Shown here piece after piece: positions 24,585 to 33,827 of a stretch of 64,000 nucleotides of DNA. The translations under genes and the position numbers were made by a program. The notes under the pieces are model-generated. The model searched no databases, was not told the DNA's origin, and was given only the letters and a program-made list of their open reading frames with translations. The first letter of the stretch is position 1, and the number at the start of each line of letters is the position of its first letter. This DNA is from Dysgonomonas gadei ATCC BAA-286 (lineage in GTDB: Bacteria; Bacteroidota; Bacteroidia; Bacteroidales; Dysgonomonadaceae), in the NCBI RefSeq assembly GCF_000213555.1, contig NZ_GL891980.1:496001-560000 (forward strand), given 5' to 3'.

Positions 24585-27065
24585 TTAGTTTGCTGTCTTT
24601 TCTTCTTTTACCGTTAAATCCAGCGGCTCTTTTACTTTCTCTTTTAGCAGAGCTATATCCAGAACCTGCTTTATATCATCCACATAGTGGAAAGTCAACC
24701 CTTTCAGATAAAGCGGCTTAATTTCATCGATATCTTTCTTATTTTCTTTACAAAGAATTATATCTTTTATTCCGGCACGTTTAGCTGCCAGTATTTTTTC
24801 GCGGATACCTCCCACCGGCAATACTTTACCCCGTAAAGTAATTTCTCCGGTCATAGCGAGGTTTGCTTTCACTCTGCGTTGAGTAAAGGCCGAAGCCAGA
24901 GACGTTACCATAGTAATACCTGCCGACGGGCCGTCTTTTGGAATAGCTCCTTCAGGCACATGAACATGAACATTCCAGTTATCAAAAACTTTTTCGTCGA
25001 TACCGAAATACTGAGAATGAGAATGGAGGTATTCCAATGCCAATACGGCAGATTCTTTCATCACATCACCCAGATTTCCGGTAAGAGTGAGTTTTCCTCC
25101 TTTACCTTTGCTCAGGGATGTCTCAATAAAGAGTATCTCACCTCCAACCGATGTCCAGGCGAGCCCTGTAACCACTCCTGCATAACCATTGCCCTGATAC
25201 TGATCCCGGGTATATTCTATGGCGCCGAGATATTCGTGTAAATCTTCAGGTTCGATAATCTTCTTATATCCTTCTTCCGAAGCTACCTTACGGGCAACTT
25301 TGCGCATCACTTTGGCTATCTTCTTATCCAATTCGCGTACCCCGGATTCACGTGTATAATTTTCAACAATCTTTTCAATTGTCTTTTTCGGAATATCAAT
25401 TACATCCTTAGCCAATCCATGATTTTCCATTTGTTTGGGAATCAGGTGGCGGCGGGCTATCTCTACTTTTTCTTCAATGATATAACCGCTTACATCAATC
25501 AATTCCATACGGTCGAGTAACGGCTGGGAAATTGTAGACAGATTATTAGCTGTAGCAATAAACATTACTTTCGACAGGTCATAATCTATATTCAGGTAAT
25601 TATCGTGGAACGCAGAATTCTGTTCGGGATCGAGGACTTCGAGTAATGCAGAAGAGGGATCTCCTTTAAAATCACTTCCGATCTTATCTACTTCATCCAG
25701 CACAAACACAGGGTTTGACGAACCGGCTTTCAATATATTCTGAATAATACGCCCCGGCATAGCTCCGATATATGTACGACGGTGGCCGCGTATTTCCGAT
25801 TCATCGTGTAATCCGCCGAACGAAACACGCACGTAATTACGGTTCAGGGCTTTTGCGATAGATTTACCCAATGATGTTTTACCTACTCCCGGAGGGCCGT
25901 AAAGACAAATTATAGGTGATTTCAAATCTCCTTTCAGCTTTAACACAGCCAGGTGCTCGATTATACGCTCTTTCACCTTCTCCAAACCAAAATGATCCTG
26001 ATCAAGGACTTTCTGAGCATTCTTCAGATTGAAATTATCTTTCGTATATTCGTTCCAAGGCAAGTCGAGTAATGTTTCTATGTATGTGAATTGAGTGGAA
26101 TAATCAGGAGACTGCGGATGCAGACGTTCCAATTTGCTCATTTCTTTCTCAAATGTCTGAGCAGCTTCTTTGTTCCATTTCTTCTTCTGTCCACGTTGTC
26201 TGAATTCATCCAGATCGGCCTGCTGAGGATTTCCTCCCAACTCGTCCTGAATAGTCTTGATTTGCTGTTGCAGGAAATACTCTTTTTGCTGCTGGTTCAA
26301 CTCCTCACGTGTTTTCATCTGAATATTGAGTTTCATCTCCATCATCTGAGTCTCACGATTGAGGATAACAAGCAGACGATAAGCACGTTCCTTATCATCG
26401 TCAATATCCAGCAGACTTTGTTTTTCCGTACCGGACACAGGCAAGTTGGCACAACAATAGTTCACCAAAAGCGGAGATACCACATCAGATTTCAGCCGTT
26501 GTATAAATTCTTTCGGCGGTTCACCGTACATACGCAGCATCTGTATTGTCATATCCCTTATAGAGTCTAACAATGCTTTGTATTCTGTATCGTTTTTAAG
26601 GACAGGTAGAGTTTCACGTATTTCGTAATGCCCTTTGAGAAAAGGTTCTGTTTGTGTCAATTCTGTCAGTCGGAAACGTTTCTTTCCTTGAAAAATGACA
26701 GTCACATTTTCATCATCCGGCAACTCTATCACACGTATAATCTCACCGATCACACCCATAGAATACAAGTCGGCAATTTCCGGATCATCATTTTCTGCGT
26801 CCTTTTGGCAGACTAAGCCGACATATTTTCCTTTCAGCCGGTTTACACTCTTTATCAGCTTCAACGATTTTTTCCGGGCAACTGCAATTGGCATACTCGT
26901 TCCCGGAAAAATCACCGTATTACGAAGAGGCAAAATTGGCAATTCTTCTTTCAGATCTTTCTCGTTTATATAGCAATCCCCATCATCGAAGTCATTGGCT
27001 ATAATTGAAATAACCGGTTCATTACTTTCGTTTAGATGAAGAAAATCTCTCTTTTTATTAGACAT
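24585..27065 (-). CDS. lon: ATP-dependent protease Lon
   Basis: An 826-residue AAA+ serine protease of the cytosol that degrades damaged and regulatory proteins. The N-terminal substrate-binding domain (about 40-245, PILPLRNTVIFPGT) is followed by a coiled coil, the AAA+ module with Walker A GPPGVGKTS (about residue 390) and FVLDEVDKIG. The protease domain has the catalytic Ser in DGPSAGIT (about 713) and the catalytic Lys in GGIREKILAAKRAG (about 755). Length is usual for Bacteroidota LonA. It stands alone with its own terminator. Confidence 0.97.
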   Translation of the reverse strand: MSNKKRDFLHLNESNEPVISIIANDFDDGDCYINEKDLKEELPILPLRNTVIFPGTSMPIAVARKKSLKLIKSVNRLKGKYVGLVCQKDAENDDPEIADLYSMGVIGEIIRVIELPDDENVTVIFQGKKRFRLTELTQTEPFLKGHYEIRETLPVLKNDTEYKALLDSIRDMTIQMLRMYGEPPKEFIQRLKSDVVSPLLVNYCCANLPVSGTEKQSLLDIDDDKERAYRLLVILNRETQMMEMKLNIQMKTREELNQQQKEYFLQQQIKTIQDELGGNPQQADLDEFRQRGQKKKWNKEAAQTFEKEMSKLERLHPQSPDYSTQFTYIETLLDLPWNEYTKDNFNLKNAQKVLDQDHFGLEKVKERIIEHLAVLKLKGDLKSPIICLYGPPGVGKTSLGKSIAKALNRNYVRVSFGGLHDESEIRGHRRTYIGAMPGRIIQNILKAGSSNPVFVLDEVDKIGSDFKGDPSSALLEVLDPEQNSAFHDNYLNIDYDLSKVMFIATANNLSTISQPLLDRMELIDVSGYIIEEKVEIARRHLIPKQMENHGLAKDVIDIPKKTIEKIVENYTRESGVRELDKKIAKVMRKVARKVASEEGYKKIIEPEDLHEYLGAIEYTRDQYQGNGYAGVVTGLAWTSVGGEILFIETSLSKGKGGKLTLTGNLGDVMKESAVLALEYLHSHSQYFGIDEKVFDNWNVHVHVPEGAIPKDGPSAGITMVTSLASAFTQRRVKANLAMTGEITLRGKVLPVGGIREKILAAKRAGIKDIILCKENKKDIDEIKPLYLKGLTFHYVDDIKQVLDIALLKEKVKEPLDLTVKEEKTAN

Positions 27066-27135
27066 ATTATCCTTTTATTTAAACTTGGATTTACCCCCTC
27101 CTCTGTAAGGGGCTGTAAAAATACAGAATTATAAT

Positions 27136-27143
27136 TAACTTTG
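27136..27143 (+). promoter_or_regulatory. -7 box of trmN6
   Basis: TAACTTTG matches TAnnTTTG; the start codon is about 83 bp downstream. Confidence 0.5.
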
Positions 27144-27225
27144 TTTTTAATATATAACAAAATTTGTGCCATAATGGATTTCAATATTTGCCTTTATAGT
27201 ATTTCAAGATTAAAGCGGACAAAAC

Positions 27226-27936
27226 ATGCCCAATCCCTATTTCAAGTTTAAGCGATTCACTGTATACCACGACTTATGTGCCATGAAGGTAGGCACCGAT
27301 GGAGTATTGCTTGGCGGATGGATAAATGTTAGTGAGGCCGAGAAAGCTCTCGACATAGGTACAGGCACGGGTTTGGTAGCCTTAATGCTTGCTCAGAGGA
27401 AGGACAAACTTCACATAGATGCCATCGATATCGACCACTATGCAATAGAGCAGGCAAAAGAAAATATAAAACAGTCACCTTTCTCTGATCAAATACAGGC
27501 TTTCGAATCTTCGCTTCAGCATTTCAGGGAATCCAGGCAACAGTATGACTTAATCGTTTCTAACCCGCCATTCTTTATTCAATCATTAAAATCACCACAT
27601 AAAGAACGGACATTAGCCCGCCATACCGACAGCTTATCTTTAGAAGAATTATTAGAGATTTCCGCGGTCTTATTAACAAGTAAAGGCAAACTGTCCATTA
27701 TATATCCGTCCGAACATAAAGAAACTCTATTTTCTTTATCTAAAAAGCTTGAACTGTATCCTTCGCGCATTACTAACGTATACCCTACTCCGGTGTCCTT
27801 GCCTAAACGGATACTGATCGAATTTTCAAAAACAGAATTGCCATTAATCGAAAACAACTTGATCATAGAAAAGGAAAGGCATGTATATTCTGATGAATTT
27901 ACGGAATTAGTACAAGACTTTTATTTGAAGATGTAA
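27226..27936 (+). CDS. trmN6: tRNA1(Val) (adenine(37)-N6)-methyltransferase
   Basis: A 236-residue class I SAM-dependent methyltransferase. FKFKRFTVYHDLCAMKVGTDGVLLGGW is split over the N-terminal segment, LDIGTGTGLVALML is the SAM-binding motif I, and SNPPFFIQS is the NPPF motif of N6-adenine methyltransferases (about residue 110). These and the length match YfiC/TrmN6, which methylates A37 of tRNA-Val. It stands alone and converges on the MATE gene with 28 bp between stops. Confidence 0.93.
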   Translation: MPNPYFKFKRFTVYHDLCAMKVGTDGVLLGGWINVSEAEKALDIGTGTGLVALMLAQRKDKLHIDAIDIDHYAIEQAKENIKQSPFSDQIQAFESSLQHFRESRQQYDLIVSNPPFFIQSLKSPHKERTLARHTDSLSLEELLEISAVLLTSKGKLSIIYPSEHKETLFSLSKKLELYPSRITNVYPTPVSLPKRILIEFSKTELPLIENNLIIEKERHVYSDEFTELVQDFYLKM

Positions 27937-27964
27937 CCCATAACAAGCAGGCTATATACATCAT

Positions 27965-29290
27965 TTACACAACTTTGTGCTGCCATTTAGCATACTTGAG
28001 ATACAAGAACGAAAACAACAACAAGCCTCCCCAATATACATATTCTACAGTCCAGCATACCGCTACAGATGCCGATTTATATATCACTATCCAATACATA
28101 TAAAGGACATATGACACCAGTGTTATTATTTCGAGCTGCAAAGCAGCACGAGTGTTTCCTGTACCCGAAATAGAATTGAATATCACGGTACTCAGGCTGC
28201 AAATAGGCAGAGCAAACACTACAACCAACAAAGGTGTAACCGACTCGGGTATCAATGATACATCTTCGTGCGAAGCTATCAATGATATCCAGAATTCAGC
28301 GCCAAGGCCGGTTACCAACATTACAACAAGGATAACCCCGAGACTAAGCGAGCAAATTCTTTTGATAAGAGGTATTACGTCTTTTATCTTACCTGCCCCC
28401 ATCGTATTGCCTACAAGTGTATTGGCTGTAGTTGCAAAAGCATTCATCGGAATAAAGAAAAGCATATAGAAACTACGTACAATATTTGTAATAGCCAATG
28501 CACGTGGAGAATGCTGTTCAATTGCCATAAAGAATATGAACCATGTGGACATGGATATTAAATACTGAACCATCGTAAAAGATGAAATGTTCAGGATACT
28601 CTTTACAATAGAGAACCTGAATCGCATTTTCATAAAACCGTATTTCTTGAGGTCTACAGTCTTCAATGTGTATATTACAAAGAACAGTACCGATGCTATT
28701 TCCGATATTACGGCTGCAATACCTGCACCTTCTATTCCAAGTTCGGGGAAACCGAATTTACCGAATATGAGAACATAGTCCCCTATAAAATTGACCACCG
28801 CCATTACTACGGCATTCATTGTCAACACAGGTGTACGTGCGATACCGACATAAAAAGCCCTGAACATGACATTTATAGAAGCAAAGAAAAAGCCATAGAT
28901 ACGCCACGAGAGGTAAGAATGCACTGCCTCATAAACTTTTTCCGATTCCATGAAACGGGGAAGAACATATTCGCTCAACAGGGAGGAACCCATAAATAGC
29001 ATCAAAGCAATAAGCTCCAGAAAAATCATACCCTGAATAACAATACTTCCAATCTTGTTATAATTCTTCTCACCATTACGGCGGCTTATCATTATCTGGC
29101 CTCCAATACTGAATCCGAAACAAAGCGTAAAAAAGGCGATATAATAAATCCCGGCCAACCCGGAGGCACTTTGCTCAACCTCTCCTACCCTTCCCAGAAA
29201 GATGGTAGCAGTAATCTGAACAATATTCTGAGCAAGCAAGCCTAACATTATAGGCAAACTTACTTTCCATATATCTTTGTATGAATACAT
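27965..29290 (-). CDS. MATE family multidrug/cation efflux transporter
   Basis: A 441-residue inner-membrane protein with about 12 helices in two related halves. The first helix carries KVSLPIMLGLLAQNIVQITATIFLGRVGE, split here as the typical MATE opening, and residues such as MFFIPMNAFATTANTLVGNTMGAG start the second half. Such proteins export drugs or metabolites with Na+ or H+ coupling. The substrate is unknown. Between it and panD lies a short fragment of the dispersed TAGCTATTAGC repeat. Confidence 0.92.
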   Translation of the reverse strand: MYSYKDIWKVSLPIMLGLLAQNIVQITATIFLGRVGEVEQSASGLAGIYYIAFFTLCFGFSIGGQIMISRRNGEKNYNKIGSIVIQGMIFLELIALMLFMGSSLLSEYVLPRFMESEKVYEAVHSYLSWRIYGFFFASINVMFRAFYVGIARTPVLTMNAVVMAVVNFIGDYVLIFGKFGFPELGIEGAGIAAVISEIASVLFFVIYTLKTVDLKKYGFMKMRFRFSIVKSILNISSFTMVQYLISMSTWFIFFMAIEQHSPRALAITNIVRSFYMLFFIPMNAFATTANTLVGNTMGAGKIKDVIPLIKRICSLSLGVILVVMLVTGLGAEFWISLIASHEDVSLIPESVTPLLVVVFALPICSLSTVIFNSISGTGNTRAALQLEIITLVSYVLYMYWIVIYKSASVAVCWTVEYVYWGGLLLFSFLYLKYAKWQHKVV

Positions 29291-29298
29291 AATCCGGG

Positions 29299-29330
29299 CC
29301 GATAGCTATTAGCGCATAGCTATTAGCATC
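29299..29330. repeat. Fragment of the dispersed repeat head between MATE and panD
   Basis: GCCGATAGCTATTAGC and a second TAGCTATTAGC are tandem here. The same GCCGATAGC/GCTATTAGAC wording opens the repeat copies at 5.47, 38.5, 43.8 and 48.8 kb. Here the remaining blocks are absent. Confidence 0.5.
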
Positions 29331-29345
29331 TTTAAAATGTCAGTT

Positions 29346-29699
29346 TTATTTAATTAGTTTGTTTGTTTTTGTATCAGGAAATGCAACCCATGGCTTGAAA
29401 GCCTTAGCTTCCTCAAAGTCCATATATGCATATGACATGATGATAACAATATCTCCGGGCTGAACCTTTCGGGCAGCTGCGCCATTGAGGCAGATAGCCC
29501 CCGAACCTCGTTTTCCTTTTATAATATAAGTTTCGAGACGCTCTCCATTATTATTATTTACAATCTGAACCTTCTCACCTTCAATCAGGTTTACAGCATC
29601 CATCAGATCTTCATCTATCGTGATACTTCCTATATAATTCAAGTTGGCTTCGGTTACAGTAACACGATGTAACTTCGATTTTACAACCTCTATAATCAT
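29346..29699 (-). CDS. panD: Aspartate 1-decarboxylase
   Basis: A 117-residue precursor of the pyruvoyl-dependent enzyme making beta-alanine for pantothenate. The self-cleavage site Gly24-Ser25 is in NYIGSITID; Ser25 becomes the pyruvoyl group. The conserved NGAAARKVQPGD segment and the IIMSYAYM strand complete the family pattern. panC lies 11 bp upstream on the same strand, so panC and panD form an operon supplying both halves of the last pantothenate step. Confidence 0.97.
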   Translation of the reverse strand: MIIEVVKSKLHRVTVTEANLNYIGSITIDEDLMDAVNLIEGEKVQIVNNNNGERLETYIIKGKRGSGAICLNGAAARKVQPGDIVIIMSYAYMDFEEAKAFKPWVAFPDTKTNKLIK

Positions 29700-29710
29700 T
29701 TTGTGTTCTC

Positions 29711-30568
29711 TTAATTTTGGCTATCCGCCTTGTATATAATATTATCTATCAATCGCACTTCGCCACAAAATATGGCGATGCAACCCACTATATAATCGCC
29801 ATCCTTCCAATCTGACACCGACTGTAAAGTATAACCATCCACAATTTCGTAATATTCAACTTTCAGTTCGGCAAAAGAGTCCAATGTTGTCACCACTTTC
29901 TTTATCACCTCCCCTACAGAACTACCCTTTATCCACTCCCTACTTTCTGCAAGAACCCTGGATATATTCACCGCCAGATCTTTCTGAGCAGCAGTCAATC
30001 GTTCGTTACGGCTGCTTAGCGCAAGCCCGCTGGCTTCCCTCACAATAGGCATTGGGACAATATTGACATTCAGCTTTAACTGTTTCACCATCTCACGTAT
30101 GATAGCCAATTGCTGAAAATCTTTTTCTCCGAAATATGCCCTGTCCGGCTTCACTATATAGAACAGGCGGCTTACCACCTGGGCAACTCCGTTAAAATGG
30201 CCCGGACGATGTTCGCCCTCCATCACTTTATCAAGTTGTCCGAAATCAAATTGACGTGTATCCGGCTCCGGATAAACCTCATCTACAGAGGGAGCAAAAA
30301 TTACACCAACTCCTATCGATTTCAGATATCCACAGTCCCGTTCCAAATTTCTCGGATATTTTTCAAGATCTTCCTTATTGTTAAACTGGGTAGGGTTTAC
30401 AAAGATGCTCACAATGCACACATCGTTGTCGGCAATACATTGTTTCACCAAAGAGAGATGTCCCTCGTGCAAAGCCCCCATAGTGGGAACCAGACCAATC
30501 GTTTTACCTTCCGAACGCAAGGCTGTAACTTTGTCACACACGCCCTGAGTTGTTTTAATCAAATCCAT
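29711..30568 (-). CDS. panC: Pantothenate synthetase (pantoate-beta-alanine ligase)
   Basis: A 285-residue ATP-dependent ligase joining pantoate and beta-alanine. The N-terminal VPTMGALHEGHLSLV holds the HxGH nucleotide motif, FVNPTQFNNKEDLEKYPR and YFGEKDFQQLAII bind pantoate and ATP, and SSRNERL is the late signature. It is transcribed ahead of panD and divergently from the short starch synthase. With coaD at 17.8 kb, several steps of coenzyme A synthesis lie in this window. Confidence 0.97.
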   Translation of the reverse strand: MDLIKTTQGVCDKVTALRSEGKTIGLVPTMGALHEGHLSLVKQCIADNDVCIVSIFVNPTQFNNKEDLEKYPRNLERDCGYLKSIGVGVIFAPSVDEVYPEPDTRQFDFGQLDKVMEGEHRPGHFNGVAQVVSRLFYIVKPDRAYFGEKDFQQLAIIREMVKQLKLNVNIVPMPIVREASGLALSSRNERLTAAQKDLAVNISRVLAESREWIKGSSVGEVIKKVVTTLDSFAELKVEYYEIVDGYTLQSVSDWKDGDYIVGCIAIFCGEVRLIDNIIYKADSQN

Positions 30569-30752
30569 TTATTCACATCAATAAAAAACGGATACAAAGC
30601 AAGTAAATATTTATGGATTGGCGAAACAATCCATGATTTTTGTTCTGCAATTTAACGTATAAAACACGTCGAAATACGACTCATCCCCCGTAAAAAGAGA
30701 GAATTCAACATTTTGTGAAGCAAAGTTTGCAAAAAAGAAGATTTTTTTTTAT

Positions 30753-30760
30753 TATCTTTG
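30753..30760 (+). promoter_or_regulatory. -7 box of the short glycogen/starch synthase gene
   Basis: TATCTTTG, 34 bp before the start codon. A TTTG at 30726-30729 is 23 bp upstream, somewhat far for a -33 element. Confidence 0.6.
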
Positions 30761-30794
30761 TACTCTCAATCGAATTCAGAAGAGAGTAAATTAA

Positions 30795-31601
30795 ATGGGT
30801 ACAAAAAAAGTTTTATACATCACACAGGAGATAACGCCTTATCTGCCTGATTCACCAATTGCAACAAATTGTAGATACTTACCTCAAGCTATACAAGAAA
30901 AAGGACAGGAAATCAGGACATTTATGCCCAAATTCGGAAGCATAAATGAGAGACGCAATCAACTTCACGAAGTGATACGGCTTTCGGGCATGAATCTAAT
31001 CATCGATGATACCGATCACCCCCTAATCATCAAAGTGGCGTCTATACAAGCCGCCCGGATGCAAATCTATTTCATAGACAATGAAGACTACTTTAAACGT
31101 AAGCATACAATAGCTGACGATAAGGATGTAGAATTCAGTGATAATGATGAGCGGAGCATTTTCTATGTAAGGGGAGTTTTGGAAACAATTAAAAAATTAC
31201 GTTGGATACCGGATGTGATAGATTGTCATGGATGGATGACCGCTCTGACCGGGCTATACATAAAAACAGCTTATGCAGACGACCCTTGCTTCAAAAACTC
31301 GAAAATAGTATATTCTTTATACAATGATGACTTTAAGCAACCATTCAGTAATAAATTTATTGACAAGCTGAAATTTGACGGAATAAAAGATAAAGACGTG
31401 GAAGCCCTAAAAGGTGTTGTAGATTACGAAACACTTTCTAACTTTGCCGTAAAATATGCAGATGGCATTATCCAAAGTGAAGAAAATGTGAATAATAACG
31501 TTCTTGACAACATAAATAAATCAGGAAAAAAATTTCTTTCTTATCCGGGTAATTTAGACGTTTCTGTAGATGCCATCAATAATTTTTACGAGAATCTTTA
31601 A
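30795..31601 (+). CDS. Short glycogen/starch synthase-family protein (N-terminal catalytic domain only)
   Basis: A 268-residue protein matching the N-terminal half of glycogen/starch synthases (GT5): KVLYITQEITPYLPDSPIA at the N-terminus, IRTFMPKFGSINERRNQLHE, then DVIDCHGWMTALTGLYI (about residue 142). The usual nucleotide-sugar-binding K-x-G-G-L after the first strand is absent (here YLPDSPIATNC). The whole C-terminal GT-B lobe is also missing: the protein ends at a clean stop followed by a terminator, not by remnants. This short form next to panC-panD is common in Bacteroidales. It may be regulatory or bind glycogen rather than polymerise it; glgB is at 53.3 kb. Confidence 0.82.
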   Translation: MGTKKVLYITQEITPYLPDSPIATNCRYLPQAIQEKGQEIRTFMPKFGSINERRNQLHEVIRLSGMNLIIDDTDHPLIIKVASIQAARMQIYFIDNEDYFKRKHTIADDKDVEFSDNDERSIFYVRGVLETIKKLRWIPDVIDCHGWMTALTGLYIKTAYADDPCFKNSKIVYSLYNDDFKQPFSNKFIDKLKFDGIKDKDVEALKGVVDYETLSNFAVKYADGIIQSEENVNNNVLDNINKSGKKFLSYPGNLDVSVDAINNFYENL

Positions 31602-31621
31602 AGTATCTAAAATAAATATAG

Positions 31622-31659
31622 AAAAATGCTGTTTTATTTCTTGAGAATAGCATTTTTTT
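31622..31659 (+). terminator. Intrinsic terminator after the short starch synthase gene
   Basis: A 12-bp stem AAAAATGCTGTT/AATAGCATTTTT (one G-U pair) with a 12-nt loop and a T-run. Confidence 0.82.
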
Positions 31660-31698
31660 GGATATTTGAACCCCAAATTGAATTTAACAATAGTTTGA

Positions 31699-33093
31699 AT
31701 GAAAATTAAAACATTATTGATTCTGGCAATCACTCTTTCCACGCTAACATTTGTGGCTTGTGATGATGACCTGACCTCCCTTGGTAGCAGTATACAACCC
31801 GGCGGTGACGATATATTCGTAGGATCCGATACACTTAGCCTTACAGCTGTAACCCGTTCGTTTAACGATTCAGTATATGCGCGTACCGTATATGGCTTAC
31901 TAGGAGAATATACTGATCCTATCTTCGGAAAAATAAAATCCGATTACTTATGTGAGTTCTACTGTGCAGAAAATTCTGCATTTGCAGACCCGTACAAGAA
32001 GGGAATAACCATTGATTCGGTCAGACTTAATACAGAGTTTACATATTTTACAGGAGACACCGTATCGCCTATGGGATTATCAGTATACGAAGTCACAAAA
32101 CCACTGAAGGCATTTTTCTTCACAAGTGTAAATCCTGAGAATTATTGCGATATGCAAAAGTTGCTGGGACAAAGTATTTTCTCTATACAGGATGTTCCCG
32201 ACACTATCATCAGCAGTACCAGAATCAGAACTATTTCAACCAATCTCAATTTGGAACTGGGGCAGCGTTTTTATAACGAATGGGAAGATTCCGACGGCGC
32301 CACTTTCAAAAACTCCAATACCCTGAAAGAATTCTTTAAAGGTGTATATGTAACCACTAATTTCGGTTCGGGCAGTATTATTAATGTAGATTATACAGAG
32401 TTTGACATCCATTATACATATCAGATGAAGAACGTGGCAAATACAGCCGACTCTGCCGTAGCTGGTATATTCAGGCTTCCGGTTACACCTGAGGTTATAC
32501 AGATGAATCATGTTAAGAATTCACCTCCGGCCGGTATGATCACAGAGGGACCTGCAGAAAAGACGTATATGAATACCCCTGCGGGACTATACACTGAAGT
32601 GACCATTCCATTAGATGCTATAGTAAATGCAGCAGTAGCAGGCGCAGGTAAAGATGCGGTTATCAACGCTGCAAACTTTAAAATGCTCGGAAATACAGAA
32701 GAGGAAGCTAAATCGGGCCTGAGCAGGCCGTCGGACATCCTGTTTATAAATAAAGACTCACTCCCGAATTTCTTCTATAACAGAAAATTGCACGATGCTC
32801 AAACCAGTTTTGTGACGACCCGTTCCACCACCAACAATTCATATGACTTCGGAAACCTGGCAAGTGTAATCAATCACTATGCTAAATATTATAAGGAGAA
32901 GGGGGTATCGCCTCTCCCTGACTTGAAATATCTCGTTATTCCGGTAACAGCTACATATACGCAAACCACGAACTCGAGCGGATATACAGTGAATGTGATA
33001 ACGGATCTATACAATCAGATGTTCCCTACATCGGCCATCTTAAGAACCGAGCCGAAGGATATGAAAATGTCTATTATATACAGTAAATACTGA
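31699..33093 (+). CDS. DUF4270 family lipoprotein
   Basis: A 464-residue exported protein. A signal peptide with the lipobox TFVAC (Cys21) is followed by DDDLTSLGSSIQPGGDDI, the usual opening of DUF4270 proteins. VYGLLGEYTDPIFGKIKSDYLCEF is the conserved core, followed by a long beta-rich body. The family is confined to Bacteroidota and its function is unknown; surface or periplasmic polysaccharide handling is suspected because it commonly lies beside the short starch synthase, as here. A weak link to the following His-rich gene (30 bp gap) exists. Confidence 0.88.
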   Translation: MKIKTLLILAITLSTLTFVACDDDLTSLGSSIQPGGDDIFVGSDTLSLTAVTRSFNDSVYARTVYGLLGEYTDPIFGKIKSDYLCEFYCAENSAFADPYKKGITIDSVRLNTEFTYFTGDTVSPMGLSVYEVTKPLKAFFFTSVNPENYCDMQKLLGQSIFSIQDVPDTIISSTRIRTISTNLNLELGQRFYNEWEDSDGATFKNSNTLKEFFKGVYVTTNFGSGSIINVDYTEFDIHYTYQMKNVANTADSAVAGIFRLPVTPEVIQMNHVKNSPPAGMITEGPAEKTYMNTPAGLYTEVTIPLDAIVNAAVAGAGKDAVINAANFKMLGNTEEEAKSGLSRPSDILFINKDSLPNFFYNRKLHDAQTSFVTTRSTTNNSYDFGNLASVINHYAKYYKEKGVSPLPDLKYLVIPVTATYTQTTNSSGYTVNVITDLYNQMFPTSAILRTEPKDMKMSIIYSKY

Positions 33094-33122
33094 TAGTACA
33101 AAACAGATAACAGAATATAACC

Positions 33123-33503
33123 GTGTCTGCAAAACAGATAAGAAATACAGCTAAAGTACTGCTCTTATTATATATAGGATACTTTAGCTGTGTTTCTTAT
33201 TTTATACATACACATATCTACAACGGGGTAGTATATGTCCATTCCCACCCCTACAATAAGTTTGCAAAAGATGCAGACGACAACCAAACACCGCCTTTTG
33301 AAACCCATCACCATACATCGGCGGGTTTCTTTACTTTCAATCAGTTATCAAATCTTGCTTCGTTCGAAGCATTGGAGAATAATAATATAGGCGAAATAAT
33401 CCAGCCTGTACAAATTGTTGCGTATGAACAACTCTCTCCACAAATAGTTACAACTCCTGTTGTAGCTTACTTCAGTCTCAGGGCACCACCCCGGTTATCT
33501 TAA
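33123..33503 (+). CDS. His-rich membrane-anchored periplasmic protein, upstream partner of a TonB receptor
   Basis: A 126-residue protein starting at GTG 33123. One hydrophobic segment (about residues 10-29) acts as anchor or uncleaved signal. It is followed at once by HTHIYNG, VYVHSHPYNKF, and further on ETHHHTSAGFF, clusters of His that look like metal ligands. The C-terminal half is low in His and ends LRAPPRLS. The same kind of small protein often precedes TonB receptors in Bacteroidales. I infer metal binding (Cu, Zn, Ni or Fe) as part of uptake or sensing; no characterised homologue is known to me. Confidence 0.75.
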   Translation: MSAKQIRNTAKVLLLLYIGYFSCVSYFIHTHIYNGVVYVHSHPYNKFAKDADDNQTPPFETHHHTSAGFFTFNQLSNLASFEALENNNIGEIIQPVQIVAYEQLSPQIVTTPVVAYFSLRAPPRLS

Positions 33504-33827
33504 TCTTTAATAATAATATTTCTGCGATTCAGGAAATATAATTCAGGATTGATACGACTCCGTATTCAATCCCAATCCCATATAAACATATATTCGGTTT
33601 GCCTTTGATAAAACTCCGGGACAGATCGAAATAAAGGTGTAAACAATGAACTGTTTGCCCCTGATTTATAACATAAGGCTACAGAGCTATTTATTACACT
33701 GTTTTGCACAGGCTGAATAAGTAGTTAGCTTAAAAAATGTATTATCAATACTTTCCATCACTTATATCGACAATCTGTTACGGCATTTTATTCATGCTTC
33801 CGGGTTATCGACTCTAAATAATTCAAT
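33504..33827 (+). other. Intergenic region before the TonB receptor gene; nothing recognised
   Basis: This 324-bp stretch has no open frame of note, no consensus TAnnTTTG box and no riboswitch core that I recognise (cobalamin, TPP and Mn motifs were looked for by eye). Because the TonB receptor is probably metal-regulated, an unrecognised operator is possible here. Confidence 0.4.

Noticed and set aside
33504..33827. Possible riboswitch ahead of the TonB receptor gene
   Set aside because: No conserved core of cobalamin, TPP, Mn or other known classes could be seen by eye; no strong nested stems.
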